57,225 bases of DNA from Oscillospiraceae bacterium. GTDB taxonomy: Bacteria; Bacillota_A; Clostridia; Oscillospirales; Ruminococcaceae. Below, piece by piece: positions 14,264 through 22,613 of this stretch. The DNA lies in assembly GCA_017829075.1 (NCBI GenBank), contig JAGAJA010000124.1, positions 1 to 57,225 of the forward strand. The letters run 5' to 3'. The notes below the pieces were generated by a model, which was given only the letters and a program-made list of their open reading frames with translations, had not been told where the DNA came from and searched no databases. Every line of letters begins with the position of its first letter. Position 1 is the stretch's first letter. The position numbers and the translations under genes are program-made.

Positions 14264-16099
14264 TCATTTTCTGTTATTTAACGAGCCTTTATTGCCACCA
14301 GAATTTTGTCCGCCATTCTGACCTGGTTTAGGCTTTCTTGGCAAAGACGGATCCGGATCAGTGATCCTGGGCAGGTGGTTGTAGTATATTATATAACCTT
14401 TATTGTCAAGACGCTTGTAGCTTTCCATTCTTTTTTCAGCCTGAACCTTTATAAACTTGTTCGTTTTGCTTGCGAGCGGATCGCGGTTTTCCGAAAACCA
14501 GCTAAAAACATCTCCACCTTCCTTTAAGCGCGGATAATCCACATCATACCCTGCAACATAATCCAAATCAAGTAACTTATCCAAAAAAGCAGTGAGCACA
14601 GGAGTTTTAGGGAACATATCCTCGTTCGCTTCACTTAATATATTTTTAGTTATATCGTTCAGAGAATAGTGATTTTCTACAAAGCTCCTGGTTATAATCT
14701 GATCTACAATGATCTTTACTGACCCTAATCCGACAGGCTTACCATGCCCAAGTTTGTGGCAACGCCGGGAATCGTCAGAGTTCTCACCGAGGTCAAGTGC
14801 AAATACGAGCTTTCTAAGCTGCTTTTCTGTTATTCGGTCGAAAAATACACTGAAAGAAAAATCCATTCCTTTTTTGACAAGCTGCATTCTGGCAGCCATC
14901 GTAGGCTGCTCCTCAGCTTTCTCGTCATCACTGGTGATGACATTCTGCGGGGCGTGCCAGTAGAATTTTCTGCCGGCAATGGTGACTTTACTGCTGTCGG
15001 GACCGTATAGCCTGTTCCATTCTCTCTTATTATAATTTCCGCTGAGATAAAACTCAAACGATGACAGACGAGGATTAGCAAGTAAAGGCAACAGATATGG
15101 ACCATCAAAACAGTCTGTAGAATCACATACTGCGTCTGTAAATCTCACACGGCTTGCACGACTAAATGAATTGTGATTCTCATTAGAAATAAATCCGAAT
15201 AACGCACATGCTTCACAGCAGTTTTCAGGAGAGACGCACGCATTAACTTTAACGGCTTTAACGACATCATGCGATGTTTTATTGAAAACAGATCTTGAAC
15301 ACTGTGAGGGAGCAAAGTAAAAAGATCCGGTGTCAGGATCCCGATAATACCACACCGGAAGCCATCCATCTCCGTTTTCCATCTCATTTATTGTCTTTTC
15401 GTAATCGCCCTTGTGTTTGCCCTTGTACATTTCAACGTTAGCCTTTAAACGCTTAATGAATTTGACATCAATTTCGCTTTTATCTTCTTCGTCTTCAAAC
15501 CACCTGAATACACTGGGATTAGATTTTTTGTCTTCTCCGAACGTGTCCGGTCTGAGATAAACCCCGTTTGAACTGCCATAAGTCAAAAATTCAGATACCA
15601 AATCAGAAGCGCCCTTCTTTCCGGGTTTTGAATTAAATACGACTTTATCCCCAGTTTTATGATCACTACCTGTCTTGTCGCGTACCCGCTCCGATTTATG
15701 GAGGAAATATTTATCGCTTGCAGGGTCGTAAGTAATAATTCCGGCATATGGTTTATTCATTCTGGTATGAAAATAATCATCTTCCTTATCGTTAAGATGC
15801 ATACAGGAATCCGTCAGCACCTCAAACACGCTTCGAATAACTCCGCGTATGCCGCTGCCGGGGATAGCCGCTTTTCCGTCAAGCGTGAAGAAGTCGTATT
15901 CTTTCGGCTCGGTCCTGTCTTCCTTACGCGGAAAGGGATTTTTCAGTATATCCGGCACGGCTATCTGCGTTTTTGTGATGAGCCTGCACTTTATCTCACC
16001 GCTGAAAACCGGCTCGGTCACTGCGGTGCAGTCGCTGCGTTTGGCGCCGCCTTTCGGAAGCGGGACAAAGGTGTAAGGATTAACAAATCTGTCGTCCAT
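14264..16099 (-). CDS. TIGR03986-like CRISPR RAMP protein
   Basis: 611 residues. The N-terminus DDRFVNPYTFVPLPKGG matches the NPY-F-PL opening of the TIGR03986 RAMP family. PGSGIRGVIRSVFEVLTD near residue 75-95 is the Csm3/Cas7-like segment; a cysteine-rich patch (CVSPENCCEACALFG, about residue 290) probably binds zinc; and CHKLGHGKPVGLGSVKI near residue 440 is the glycine-rich RAMP loop. It likely contributes Cas7-type backbone to the effector complex. The C-terminus is an Asn/Gly-rich tail. Its ATG overlaps the csx19-like stop (TAATG). Confidence 0.7.
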   Translation of the reverse strand: MDDRFVNPYTFVPLPKGGAKRSDCTAVTEPVFSGEIKCRLITKTQIAVPDILKNPFPRKEDRTEPKEYDFFTLDGKAAIPGSGIRGVIRSVFEVLTDSCMHLNDKEDDYFHTRMNKPYAGIITYDPASDKYFLHKSERVRDKTGSDHKTGDKVVFNSKPGKKGASDLVSEFLTYGSSNGVYLRPDTFGEDKKSNPSVFRWFEDEEDKSEIDVKFIKRLKANVEMYKGKHKGDYEKTINEMENGDGWLPVWYYRDPDTGSFYFAPSQCSRSVFNKTSHDVVKAVKVNACVSPENCCEACALFGFISNENHNSFSRASRVRFTDAVCDSTDCFDGPYLLPLLANPRLSSFEFYLSGNYNKREWNRLYGPDSSKVTIAGRKFYWHAPQNVITSDDEKAEEQPTMAARMQLVKKGMDFSFSVFFDRITEKQLRKLVFALDLGENSDDSRRCHKLGHGKPVGLGSVKIIVDQIITRSFVENHYSLNDITKNILSEANEDMFPKTPVLTAFLDKLLDLDYVAGYDVDYPRLKEGGDVFSWFSENRDPLASKTNKFIKVQAEKRMESYKRLDNKGYIIYYNHLPRITDPDPSLPRKPKPGQNGGQNSGGNKGSLNNRK

Positions 16100-16602
16100 T
16101 ACTGTTCTCCTTTCGCAAGGATACGCACAATTCTGAAATCCACTATTTTCAGTATGCCGTTATCGTCATAAATACAGTAGTTCCGTATCTCCAGCTTTTC
16201 AGCGTTCTCCACCGGTAGCGTGTAATGCCCGCCGCCTGTCGCAGTATAATCCCTGCCGGACGATTTAGTGGAATCGATATCAAGATACTGCTGTTCGGTG
16301 TATGTCCTGTCCTCGAATGTTTCATCGCCGGAAAGCGCTTCGCGGAACTTACTGTCGTCGATAATGCGCCATGTGAACGGCATTCCGATCTCCGGGCGGG
16401 AAGCCCTTATCTCCGCGTTCTCATTGAACAGCCGTATTTCAAGAAGATGCGCCGCGTCATCTACTGTGCCGCTGAATCCATCGCAGAATATCCCGGTGGT
16501 ATACTGGCGGTAGGATATCATTCCGGACTGCGCCTTTGAGTTAAGAAGCGCCTCAAGTCCGGAGTCCTCGACCCTGCCGTTTTCACAGATAAAATCGTAC
16601 AT
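16099..16602 (-). CDS. csx19: Csx19-like (TIGR03984-type) CRISPR protein
   Basis: 167 residues. The pattern IRLFNENAEIRASRP, then RTYTEQQYLDID, GGGHYTLP and LEIRNYCIYDDNG followed by a basic strand (DFRIVRI) resembles the TIGR03984/Csx19 proteins that mark type III-D loci. Their molecular role is not well defined. The ATG at 16602 overlaps the stop of the upstream tandem RAMP (TAATG) with GGAGGTG just before it. A GTG two codons earlier is less likely. The family assignment is by recall of the pattern. Confidence 0.55.
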   Translation of the reverse strand: MYDFICENGRVEDSGLEALLNSKAQSGMISYRQYTTGIFCDGFSGTVDDAAHLLEIRLFNENAEIRASRPEIGMPFTWRIIDDSKFREALSGDETFEDRTYTEQQYLDIDSTKSSGRDYTATGGGHYTLPVENAEKLEIRNYCIYDDNGILKIVDFRIVRILAKGEQ

Positions 16603-17810
16603 TACCACACCTCCAGCAGCTTGTCAAAATCATAATTTCTGAAGCTTTCAGTCATGTCCTGACCGTTGATACAGAGCTTTTCTACCGAGAACAACCCGCG
16701 CCCTACCGAAGTCAGTCCGCCGACAGCAAGAAAACCGTTGTCAAGGTCGGCTATTACTGCAAGGAATGCACGCTTTACGTCTGCGGGCTGCTTTTCCGTG
16801 AACAGCAGTTCAAGCTCTGTGCTTCCGCCATAATAGGTCTTCTCCGTGTATAGTGCGCCGTCGTTCATGCCGCTGGTGAATCTGTCGATGGAATTTCTCG
16901 TAACGGTCTTATAGTAACCTCCGTCAAGCATACTTTCGCTGAAATATACCGCAGACTTCTTATTCTTCGCCTGCTTGACGTTTTTCTCGATATGACCGAA
17001 AAGCTCGTCAGCCTTTTCTTCTCCTGCAAACTCGCAGAACCTTGCCCTGAATGCGCCCGCCCAGCTTGTACCGGGAATCACCGGAACTCCGCTGCGCAGG
17101 GAAAGCTGCTCGTAGTCAGGTGCCGCATTCTCGCCGTCAGATACAGCCGTGGAATACCTGCGTATTGAAATACCGCCCTGCTGCTTCAGCGAAAGCGTTA
17201 TTCCAGTGAGGTCGGAAGGATTCGTCAGTTCCACTACCTGAGCTTTTTTCCAGCACTCATCGTCGAACATATCGAAATCCAGCCAGTCGTCTACATTGCT
17301 GAATCGTATGCGCCGGAGTCCCTCAACGGCGACCGTTCCGTACCCTCTTGTCGTCTTGTGACCGAATCTCAGAAGTCCTGCATTTATCTTCCGGAACGCT
17401 TCGTTCATTACGCTGTCGCCGTCAGCCCCGCAGTCCGCAAGCTCAATATAGCCTCTGAACTCCGCTCCGGTCTCGACTGCCTCAAAATCGAATTTGCCGG
17501 TATCCTCCGCTACCTTGTCGTTCAGCCTTACGCTGTCGCGGACAGATACGGCGTTTTCTCCGGTGCAGACTGCGTCGTAGATCAGCACTCTGCTCATCTC
17601 GCCGCTGCCGTTCTGGATAGTTCCGAAAAGCTCTCTGGCAGTATCCTCGTCAACGCTGTGGCGGATCACTCCGGCAATGGAAGTAGCCGGGATATACGGT
17701 ACCCCGCGGCTGTCAAGGAGAACATCAGAATCAGTATTGTCGCTTATCCCGGAACCGAGCGCCAGCGGGCTTTTCAGTCTGAAAATATATCTGTAATATA
17801 CACGCTCCAT
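16602..17810 (-). CDS. Tandem Csm3/Cas7-like RAMP fusion
   Basis: 402 residues containing two RAMP units. The first (about 1-200) has LKSPLALGSGI, PYIPATSIAGVIRHSV and the loop RFGHKTTRGYGTVAVEG. The second (about 205-385) has ISIRRYSTAV, VPVIPGTSWAGAFRARF, IDRFTSGMNDGALY and the loop GGLTSVGRGLFSVEK. Such double Cas7 proteins occur in type III-D complexes, where they bind and cut target RNA. An Asp at the Csm3 cleavage position (SIDRFTSG) is present in unit 2, suggesting that target-RNA cleavage is retained. It overlaps csx19 downstream. Confidence 0.75.
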   Translation of the reverse strand: MERVYYRYIFRLKSPLALGSGISDNTDSDVLLDSRGVPYIPATSIAGVIRHSVDEDTARELFGTIQNGSGEMSRVLIYDAVCTGENAVSVRDSVRLNDKVAEDTGKFDFEAVETGAEFRGYIELADCGADGDSVMNEAFRKINAGLLRFGHKTTRGYGTVAVEGLRRIRFSNVDDWLDFDMFDDECWKKAQVVELTNPSDLTGITLSLKQQGGISIRRYSTAVSDGENAAPDYEQLSLRSGVPVIPGTSWAGAFRARFCEFAGEEKADELFGHIEKNVKQAKNKKSAVYFSESMLDGGYYKTVTRNSIDRFTSGMNDGALYTEKTYYGGSTELELLFTEKQPADVKRAFLAVIADLDNGFLAVGGLTSVGRGLFSVEKLCINGQDMTESFRNYDFDKLLEVW

Positions 17811-17812
17811 TG

Positions 17813-19759
17813 TTATTCTTCCTCCTTTCTGTCAGCCGTTCTGAGGAAGTATTTACCCAGCAGGAACACGGTTCCGAGATACTCGCGCCAGTCCTCGTTA
17901 TATTTGTATTTTTCGGCGGTCATTGCGATATCGTGCGCCTTTTTCTTTTTTGCCTCTGTCTTGACGGAGTCTATCCGCTTTAAAAGGTCGTTGAAATCGC
18001 TCGCCTGACGTACCATCAGCAGTACTCTGCCGACAAACGATGAACTCAGCCCGACAAGCGCGCTTCTGTTGCTGAGCGCATAGTCGATGGCGGAACTGCG
18101 CATTTCTTCGGTCGTATTGTTCTTTTCGAGGAGTTCGGTCAGCCTGCCGTCTGTCTCCGCATTTACTTTTCCGGAAGCAGATACGCTTTCCCCGAGTTCC
18201 ATAAGCTCGTCCGCCTTTACAAAGCGAACCATTCCGAAGCCCTCGCCAGTCTTTGCGCCGAAATACGCATACTCCGGCAGTGTGCAGACGCTCTCAGCCG
18301 TGAAGCATATCGTACTCCCTGCGGCGATCGCACGGATATGCGGTTTCTTGTAGTTACCCGCGGACATATAGCCCATGATTGTCTTATATTTCATGAACGA
18401 TTTATCCGTATCAGCGTTCTTTATTCCGAGCTGACCGCAAACCTCTGCGAAATCAGTAGTATAGCTTCCGCAGTCATCGGTGAAAAGAGCGTCAGAGCAG
18501 AACACCGCCGCGATCCTTTCGCCTCCTGAAACGCTTATCTGCTTCTGCTCCAGCGGTCTCAGCTCAGCGTACAGAACGCTGCATTCCGCGTACTGCGCGG
18601 TCTTGCTCCTGCCGACGGTCACAACGCCGCCGGATAGTGCTTCCGCAATATTCCGCAGATATTTCCCCTTTCCGGTGACAGTTCCGCTGAACACCTGACC
18701 GGAACAGATACAGGTCTGCGTATATAGAGTGCTGTCATTACCCGTGCTGTGATGATATACGGTTTCAGTCTGAACTTTGATCTCCGACCCGGCGGCGAAA
18801 TATCCGCTTTTCAGCGGTTTCAGTATCCTGCCTGAATCTTCGTCAGCCGTCAGAAGATTCGCATATTCTGTCTTACCGCTTTCAACTGACTGAGTCTTGT
18901 CCTTTGCGACAGCAGCAGGCGCGGGATAAGCGGCGGTTCCCTCCGGAGAAGTTATATACAGATTCGAGAAAATAACGCCGTGCCGGAGGAACATTTCCTC
19001 AAAATCGCTGTCGGCGGAGTGATTTTTAAGATACCGATTCGCAAAAAAGCCCATAACGGAAGTTCCGCTGATATAGTCGGCGGTTTCAGAAGAACTGCTT
19101 CCCGGCAGAATCAGCGAGGATTCGTTGCGTATTGAATAGCGAAGCTCGTAGACCGCTTCATCATCTGTTATCTTTCCGGAAATGGTACTTACGCAGGACT
19201 GCTCCGCCCTTAAAAGTTCGCACCTTACCGCGCCGAATCCGCGGGTGCGCTTGTAGCCGATATTTCTGACAGCTCTGCATATTCTCGAAAGCTCGTCAAA
19301 ATACTGCTCTTCTACTTCGACCGGCGCGGTGAACACCATCTCCGACCCGTCAAACGGGGAGTAATGGTTCACCGCGCGCATAAAGCGCAGGCTCTCATTC
19401 TTTGCCGTGTCGTCCTCGATAGCGGTGGAAGCTTTAACGGAAGTGAACAGCGCAAGTATCTGCTGAGCGTTCTTCCCGGAATTATCAGCCTCCGCGCATA
19501 GGGAAGCGTAGCCCTCCGGGACTGCATTCCCTATTCTCAGCGAGCCGCGGCTGGTTCCGGAAACTCCGAATATCCCGCCGATATTCTGTGCCCCTATGTA
19601 CTTTGCGGACTCCAGCATACAGCCCTTTATGCGCCTTGAGGGTATCACCGGAAAGCCGTGGCTGTCATAGCTGACATCGGTGTCTATCGAAAGCGAGAAA
19701 CCGTCTCCGCTGGCGGAGCACATATCCGATTTCAGCGTTATTCTTAATTCACAGTTCAT
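17813..19759 (-). CDS. csx10: Large Csx10-like fused RAMP protein
   Basis: 648 residues in three parts. Residues 1-190 form a Csm3-like RAMP (PVIPSRRIKGCMLESA; loop NIGYKRTRGFGAVRCE). Residues 205-520 resemble Csx10/Cas5 (DYISGTSVMGFFANRYL, FLRHGVIFSNLYITSPEG, and the loop FGAKTGEGFGMVRF). Residues 540-648 are purely helical, lysine-rich and without RAMP motifs (LVGLSSSFVGRVLLMVRQAS onward), reminiscent of small-subunit (Cas11) helices, which no separate gene supplies. The start codon overlaps the cas10 stop (ATGA). Part assignments beyond the RAMP loops are inference. Confidence 0.65.
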   Translation of the reverse strand: MNCELRITLKSDMCSASGDGFSLSIDTDVSYDSHGFPVIPSRRIKGCMLESAKYIGAQNIGGIFGVSGTSRGSLRIGNAVPEGYASLCAEADNSGKNAQQILALFTSVKASTAIEDDTAKNESLRFMRAVNHYSPFDGSEMVFTAPVEVEEQYFDELSRICRAVRNIGYKRTRGFGAVRCELLRAEQSCVSTISGKITDDEAVYELRYSIRNESSLILPGSSSSETADYISGTSVMGFFANRYLKNHSADSDFEEMFLRHGVIFSNLYITSPEGTAAYPAPAAVAKDKTQSVESGKTEYANLLTADEDSGRILKPLKSGYFAAGSEIKVQTETVYHHSTGNDSTLYTQTCICSGQVFSGTVTGKGKYLRNIAEALSGGVVTVGRSKTAQYAECSVLYAELRPLEQKQISVSGGERIAAVFCSDALFTDDCGSYTTDFAEVCGQLGIKNADTDKSFMKYKTIMGYMSAGNYKKPHIRAIAAGSTICFTAESVCTLPEYAYFGAKTGEGFGMVRFVKADELMELGESVSASGKVNAETDGRLTELLEKNNTTEEMRSSAIDYALSNRSALVGLSSSFVGRVLLMVRQASDFNDLLKRIDSVKTEAKKKKAHDIAMTAEKYKYNEDWREYLGTVFLLGKYFLRTADRKEEE

Positions 19760-21204
19760 TCGGACGCCTCCTGTTCATCGGTTTCAGACTTAGCAAACCA
19801 GATATCGTACACCTGTGCGATATCAAAAATGAGCTTACGGAGCTTTTCATCGCCGCTGTCAAGTCCGGCGGCAGGGTATCTGGACTTTATCCTCTCAACC
19901 TCGAAGCGGTAGTAGGAATCCCCCTTTATCATTGCCGCTGCAAGGTCCTTTATATTTGCTCTGCCTATTTCGCTCAGGCGCTGTCCGGCGCTGATAAACC
20001 CGCTCAGTTCAGCCGAAACCTCATACGGGCGCGCAGTCAGACCGGCTTCCTGCGTTTCGCGGATAGTTTCCATATCGTTGGTGATACCCGAACGGCAGAA
20101 GTGGAAATCTACATAATTCACACGGCTGTCCAGCGCTCTTGACTTCTTTTTTCCGGATTCGCAGCACTGTTCCGCTATCTCGTAAACATCGGAGAACGGC
20201 GCATGGCTGTGCGCTATCGCGATGCCCGCGCAGGCGTAATTCTTCTGTTCGTCAGGCAGGGAGCGGTTTTCCTCGTCGAGCGCGCTGAAATATGCAGTCA
20301 CGACATCGAGCGCCGCTCTTGCGTTGCATATCAGGGTTATCTCGTCACCGCCGGCGATGACTCTGCGGAACTTGTGCCTGCCATCGGTTCGTTCGGCGAG
20401 CTTTGCCTTTATAGCGCTTATCGGGCGCTCCACGAAAGACTTGTCCGTGCTTAACGAGAACTTACGGAGCGCGGCAGCGCATTCGGTGTAGCCGCTGATA
20501 TTCTCAGTGCAAGCCTTTACCTTTTTGCCCATTGCGTTTCCGTCAACGTAGATAACTGCAAGCAGGCTTTCGGTGCCCTTGTTTTCCTCGCCGGAAATAT
20601 CGTCAAGGAACATTTCTCCGACCTCCGCGGATCTCTCGAACGCTTTGCGTTTCAGTACGCTCTCCCGCGAAAGGGAGCAGTTGTCCTCTTTCTTTACGAT
20701 GGGCATAAAAGTATCCCTGTCGACCTGCGTTATCGGCAGGGTATTGCAGGGAACAGATATCCAATCGGTGGACTTAATCCGGCTGTTTTCTCTATAAAGG
20801 CGCGTGCGGTCTGCCTTGAAATTATCGGTGGTTTCAACGCAGGCAGCTATCACGGATATTGTGTAGGTCTTTTCCAGCAGCATGCGGGAGAAAATGCGGT
20901 TAGCACGGATATAGGTCTCACGGCTTTTGTACATGATAAAGAGATTTCCTCCGCCCTCGTATATCACTTCGCCGTCGTAGCCGCTTTCAGCAAACGCTTT
21001 CACGGAAAATTCCGCGCCGCCGCGCCAGTCTGAATTAATGCGCAGTCCCTTCTTTTCTGCGGCTCTGAAGAACATTCCGTAGACGTTTGCAAGAAGCTCC
21101 GAACCGCCGGAGATCTCGCGTATCCTGTTGGTGCGGTAGATGTATTCCTGCTTGCTGCGGCAGTCGTAAAGCGCAGTCACGCAGCCGTATCCGGTTTCTG
21201 CCAT
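19756..21204 (-). CDS. cas10: Short Cas10 without HD domain
   Basis: 482 residues, much shorter than usual Cas10. The N-terminal palm-like region has NRIREISGGSELLANVY and IYEGGGNLFIMY; the second palm carries YVDGNAMGKKV (about 221) and RRVIAGGDEI (about 286), so the usual GGDD cyclase motif reads GGDE. The N-terminal HD nuclease domain is absent. Cas10 is the signature subunit of type III effectors and normally makes cyclic oligoadenylate; whether GGDE supports this is open, although GGDE is functional in GGDEF cyclases. ATG at 21204 has GGAG 8 nt upstream; an ATG one codon earlier is equally possible. First gene of the effector operon. Confidence 0.85.
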   Translation of the reverse strand: MAETGYGCVTALYDCRSKQEYIYRTNRIREISGGSELLANVYGMFFRAAEKKGLRINSDWRGGAEFSVKAFAESGYDGEVIYEGGGNLFIMYKSRETYIRANRIFSRMLLEKTYTISVIAACVETTDNFKADRTRLYRENSRIKSTDWISVPCNTLPITQVDRDTFMPIVKKEDNCSLSRESVLKRKAFERSAEVGEMFLDDISGEENKGTESLLAVIYVDGNAMGKKVKACTENISGYTECAAALRKFSLSTDKSFVERPISAIKAKLAERTDGRHKFRRVIAGGDEITLICNARAALDVVTAYFSALDEENRSLPDEQKNYACAGIAIAHSHAPFSDVYEIAEQCCESGKKKSRALDSRVNYVDFHFCRSGITNDMETIRETQEAGLTARPYEVSAELSGFISAGQRLSEIGRANIKDLAAAMIKGDSYYRFEVERIKSRYPAAGLDSGDEKLRKLIFDIAQVYDIWFAKSETDEQEASE

Positions 21205-21273
21205 CATATCAACTCCGTTCTTTTCCGCGCCGGGAGATTTCCGGGCGGTGAATTATCGTTCTTGTCAGCTATC

Positions 21274-21302
21274 ATTTTATCACATTCGACAATTTTTGTC
21301 AA
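21274..21302 (-). promoter_or_regulatory. Promoter of the type III effector operon
   Basis: TTGACA (21297-21302), 17 bp, TAAAAT (21274-21279) on the minus strand, about 65 nt upstream of cas10. Its boxes equal those of the four leader promoters. Confidence 0.8.
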
Positions 21303-21332
21303 TATTTTGGGGGAATGTTGTAGAAAGTGGAT

Positions 21333-21374
21333 AAAAAATCCCCCGATGTTCGTTACATTTGCCGAATATCGGGG
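21333..21374 (-). terminator. Terminator of CRISPR array C
   Basis: CCCCGATGTTCG (21341-21352) pairs with CGAATATCGGGG (21363-21374), 11 of 12 Watson-Crick; leftward transcripts then meet six Ts. It separates array C from the cas10 promoter. Confidence 0.75.
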
Positions 21375-21378
21375 TGGG

Positions 21379-21831
21379 ATTTCAAACACCTCGCGGTGAG
21401 GGGGTGGTTCAGACTATAGACGGCTGTAATGCTAAGAATGATAGTATCCTCGGGTTTCAATCACCTCGCGGTGTTAGATATAAGCGGGAGGGGCAAGCCC
21501 CTCCCCTACATTTTTTCCCGCGGTGTGGGGGTGGTTCAGACACACTCCTGCTACGGCTGGTGTTGTGGGTAAGGTAAAGGTTTCAATCACCTCGCGGTGA
21601 GGGGGTGGTTCAGACACGTTCTGCGGCGTGTGCAAGGCGCGGAGGAACAGTTTCAATCACCTCGCGGTGGGGGGGGTGGTTCAGACAACATTCTGGATAA
21701 GGCGATAGCCTTTGTGAATCCGCAGTTTCAATCACCTCGCGGTGTGGGGGTGGTTCAGACTGTTAGCTAGGGGGGTTCATGCGGAAGATTTCCAGGTTTC
21801 AATCACCTCGCGGTGTGGGGGTGGTTCAGAC
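21379..21831 (-). CRISPR. CRISPR array C (6 repeats, 5 spacers)
   Basis: Repeats begin at 21379 (degenerate), 21454 (interrupted to 21541), 21580, 21650 (37 nt, one extra G), 21725 and 21796; spacers of 39, 38, 34, 38 and 35 nt. The leader is on the right and transcription leftward. This is the longest array of the locus. One repeat is split by a palindromic insertion. Confidence 0.93.
21467..21525. mobile_element. Palindromic element inserted in a CRISPR repeat, with 7-bp duplication
   Basis: The second repeat of array C is split after its first 20 bases by a 45-bp insert (21474-21518) and resumes with a second copy of CGCGGTG (21467-21473 and 21519-21525). Removing the insert and one CGCGGTG restores a perfect 36-bp repeat. 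The insert core, GGGAGGGGCAAGCCCCTCCC, is the same palindrome found at 45303, 48261, 48306 and, in variant form, 57030 and 57103, so it is a dispersed element that moves with a target-site duplication. Confidence 0.8.
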
Positions 21832-21906
21832 TGCAAACCCACGAGCCCGCATGGTTATGCGGCAAACCGGGATTTGAATTTTTGAAAAACATTTATTATA
21901 TTTCAT
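21826..21906 (-). CDS. 26-codon ORF in the leader of array C
   Basis: AGGAG precedes the ATG at 21906 by 8 nt. The frame reads KCFSKIQIPVCRITM and ends GFAV, with its TGA within the first repeat (21826-21828). Same length and stop position as in the other three leaders. Confidence 0.35.
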   Translation of the reverse strand: MKYNKCFSKIQIPVCRITMRARGFAV

Positions 21907-21928
21907 TTTTACCACTCCTGATACCACT

Positions 21929-21957
21929 ATTTTAACACATTCTGCTGTCCGTGTCAA
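21929..21957 (-). promoter_or_regulatory. Leader promoter of array C
   Basis: TTGACA (21952-21957), 17 bp, TAAAAT (21929-21934) on the minus strand, starting 16 bp beyond the stop of the 123-residue gene. Confidence 0.8.
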
Positions 21958-21973
21958 TAGCATTCCGGAAAAA

Positions 21974-22345
21974 TCACAGCAGGGTCGGATACTCCCGGAA
22001 ACGCACGAACCTGAAAACAGACCTCCGCCCCGTGGAGCCGTCACTGAGAACCGCCGTATCGCAGACCCGCTCGCTGCAGGCGCACAGTACAGTCATGCCG
22101 CGTATTTGCAGTCTGCCTGTCACCGCATACGAAAGCGACATCTCACCCTGCACCAGAACCGCGTCAGCGCCGAGCGCAAGTATCTCCCGGCAGCACTCAT
22201 CGGCAAGCGCGGAAACGTCGGCAGTATCAGCGCCTGCGGGTACGGCGGGAAAGGTCAGGTCGCGGATCTCGCCGTACTCCGCCGCCGCGGCTTTCTGCTC
22301 CGCAGACCAGACCGCTGACGGGTGATTAGAAAAATTAACAAGCAT
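21974..22345 (-). CDS. Small CRISPR-accessory protein, possible CARF/ring-nuclease fold
   Basis: 123 residues. It begins LVNFSNHPSAVWSAEQ and has an alternating strand/helix pattern: EIRDLTFPAV, ADAVLVQGEMSLSYAVTGRL, MTVLCACSERV, ending VFRFVRFREY. The GE(M)-S/T-Y and final SER motifs suggest a Rossmann-like ligand-binding fold similar in size to single-domain CARF proteins or ring nucleases of type III loci. I recall related proteins opening with NFSNHP but no established function. It sits between arrays C and D, has a strong AGGAGG site and its own promoter, and no Csm6-like effector is present nearby, so it is the best local candidate to bind or destroy cyclic oligoadenylate. That role is inference. 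Confidence 0.45.
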   Translation of the reverse strand: MLVNFSNHPSAVWSAEQKAAAAEYGEIRDLTFPAVPAGADTADVSALADECCREILALGADAVLVQGEMSLSYAVTGRLQIRGMTVLCACSERVCDTAVLSDGSTGRRSVFRFVRFREYPTLL

Positions 22346-22369
22346 ATATTACCTCCTGTAGATCAGCCA

Positions 22370-22408
22370 TTTCACTATATATACTGCATTTATACGCGAT
22401 TTTAAGTT
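22370..22408 (-). promoter_or_regulatory. Promoter motif of the 123-aa gene
   Basis: AACTTAAAA, 15 bp, GTATATATAGTGAAA on the minus strand; identical blocks and spacing to 11574-11612, while the intervening 15 bp differ. This indicates a conserved signal rather than plain duplication. Confidence 0.55.
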
Positions 22409-22466
22409 TTTTCTAACGACTGCGATAATTATGCGTTTTTCGGACAGGCGGAAATTATATCTGCAC

Positions 22467-22503
22467 AGAAAAATCCCCGATATCTTTTTCGGATATCGGG
22501 GAT
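22467..22503 (-). terminator. Terminator of CRISPR array D
   Basis: ATCCCCGATATC (22473-22484) pairs perfectly with GATATCGGGGAT (22492-22503); leftward transcripts then meet five Ts. Same sequence family as the array A hairpin. Confidence 0.75.
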
Positions 22504-22505
22504 TT

Positions 22506-22613
22506 TCGTCAATCACCTCGCGGTGTGGGGGTGATTCAGACCCTATTGAAGATATTACAGCTGCTCTTAATGAATATGTTTCAATCACCTCGCGGTGAGG
22601 GGGTGGTTCAGAC
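22506..22613 (-). CRISPR. CRISPR array D (2 repeats, 1 spacer)
   Basis: Repeats at 22506-22541 (degenerate, including GTGATTCAGAC) and 22578-22613 with one 36-nt spacer. The leader is on the right and transcription leftward, ended by the hairpin at 22467-22503. Confidence 0.9.
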
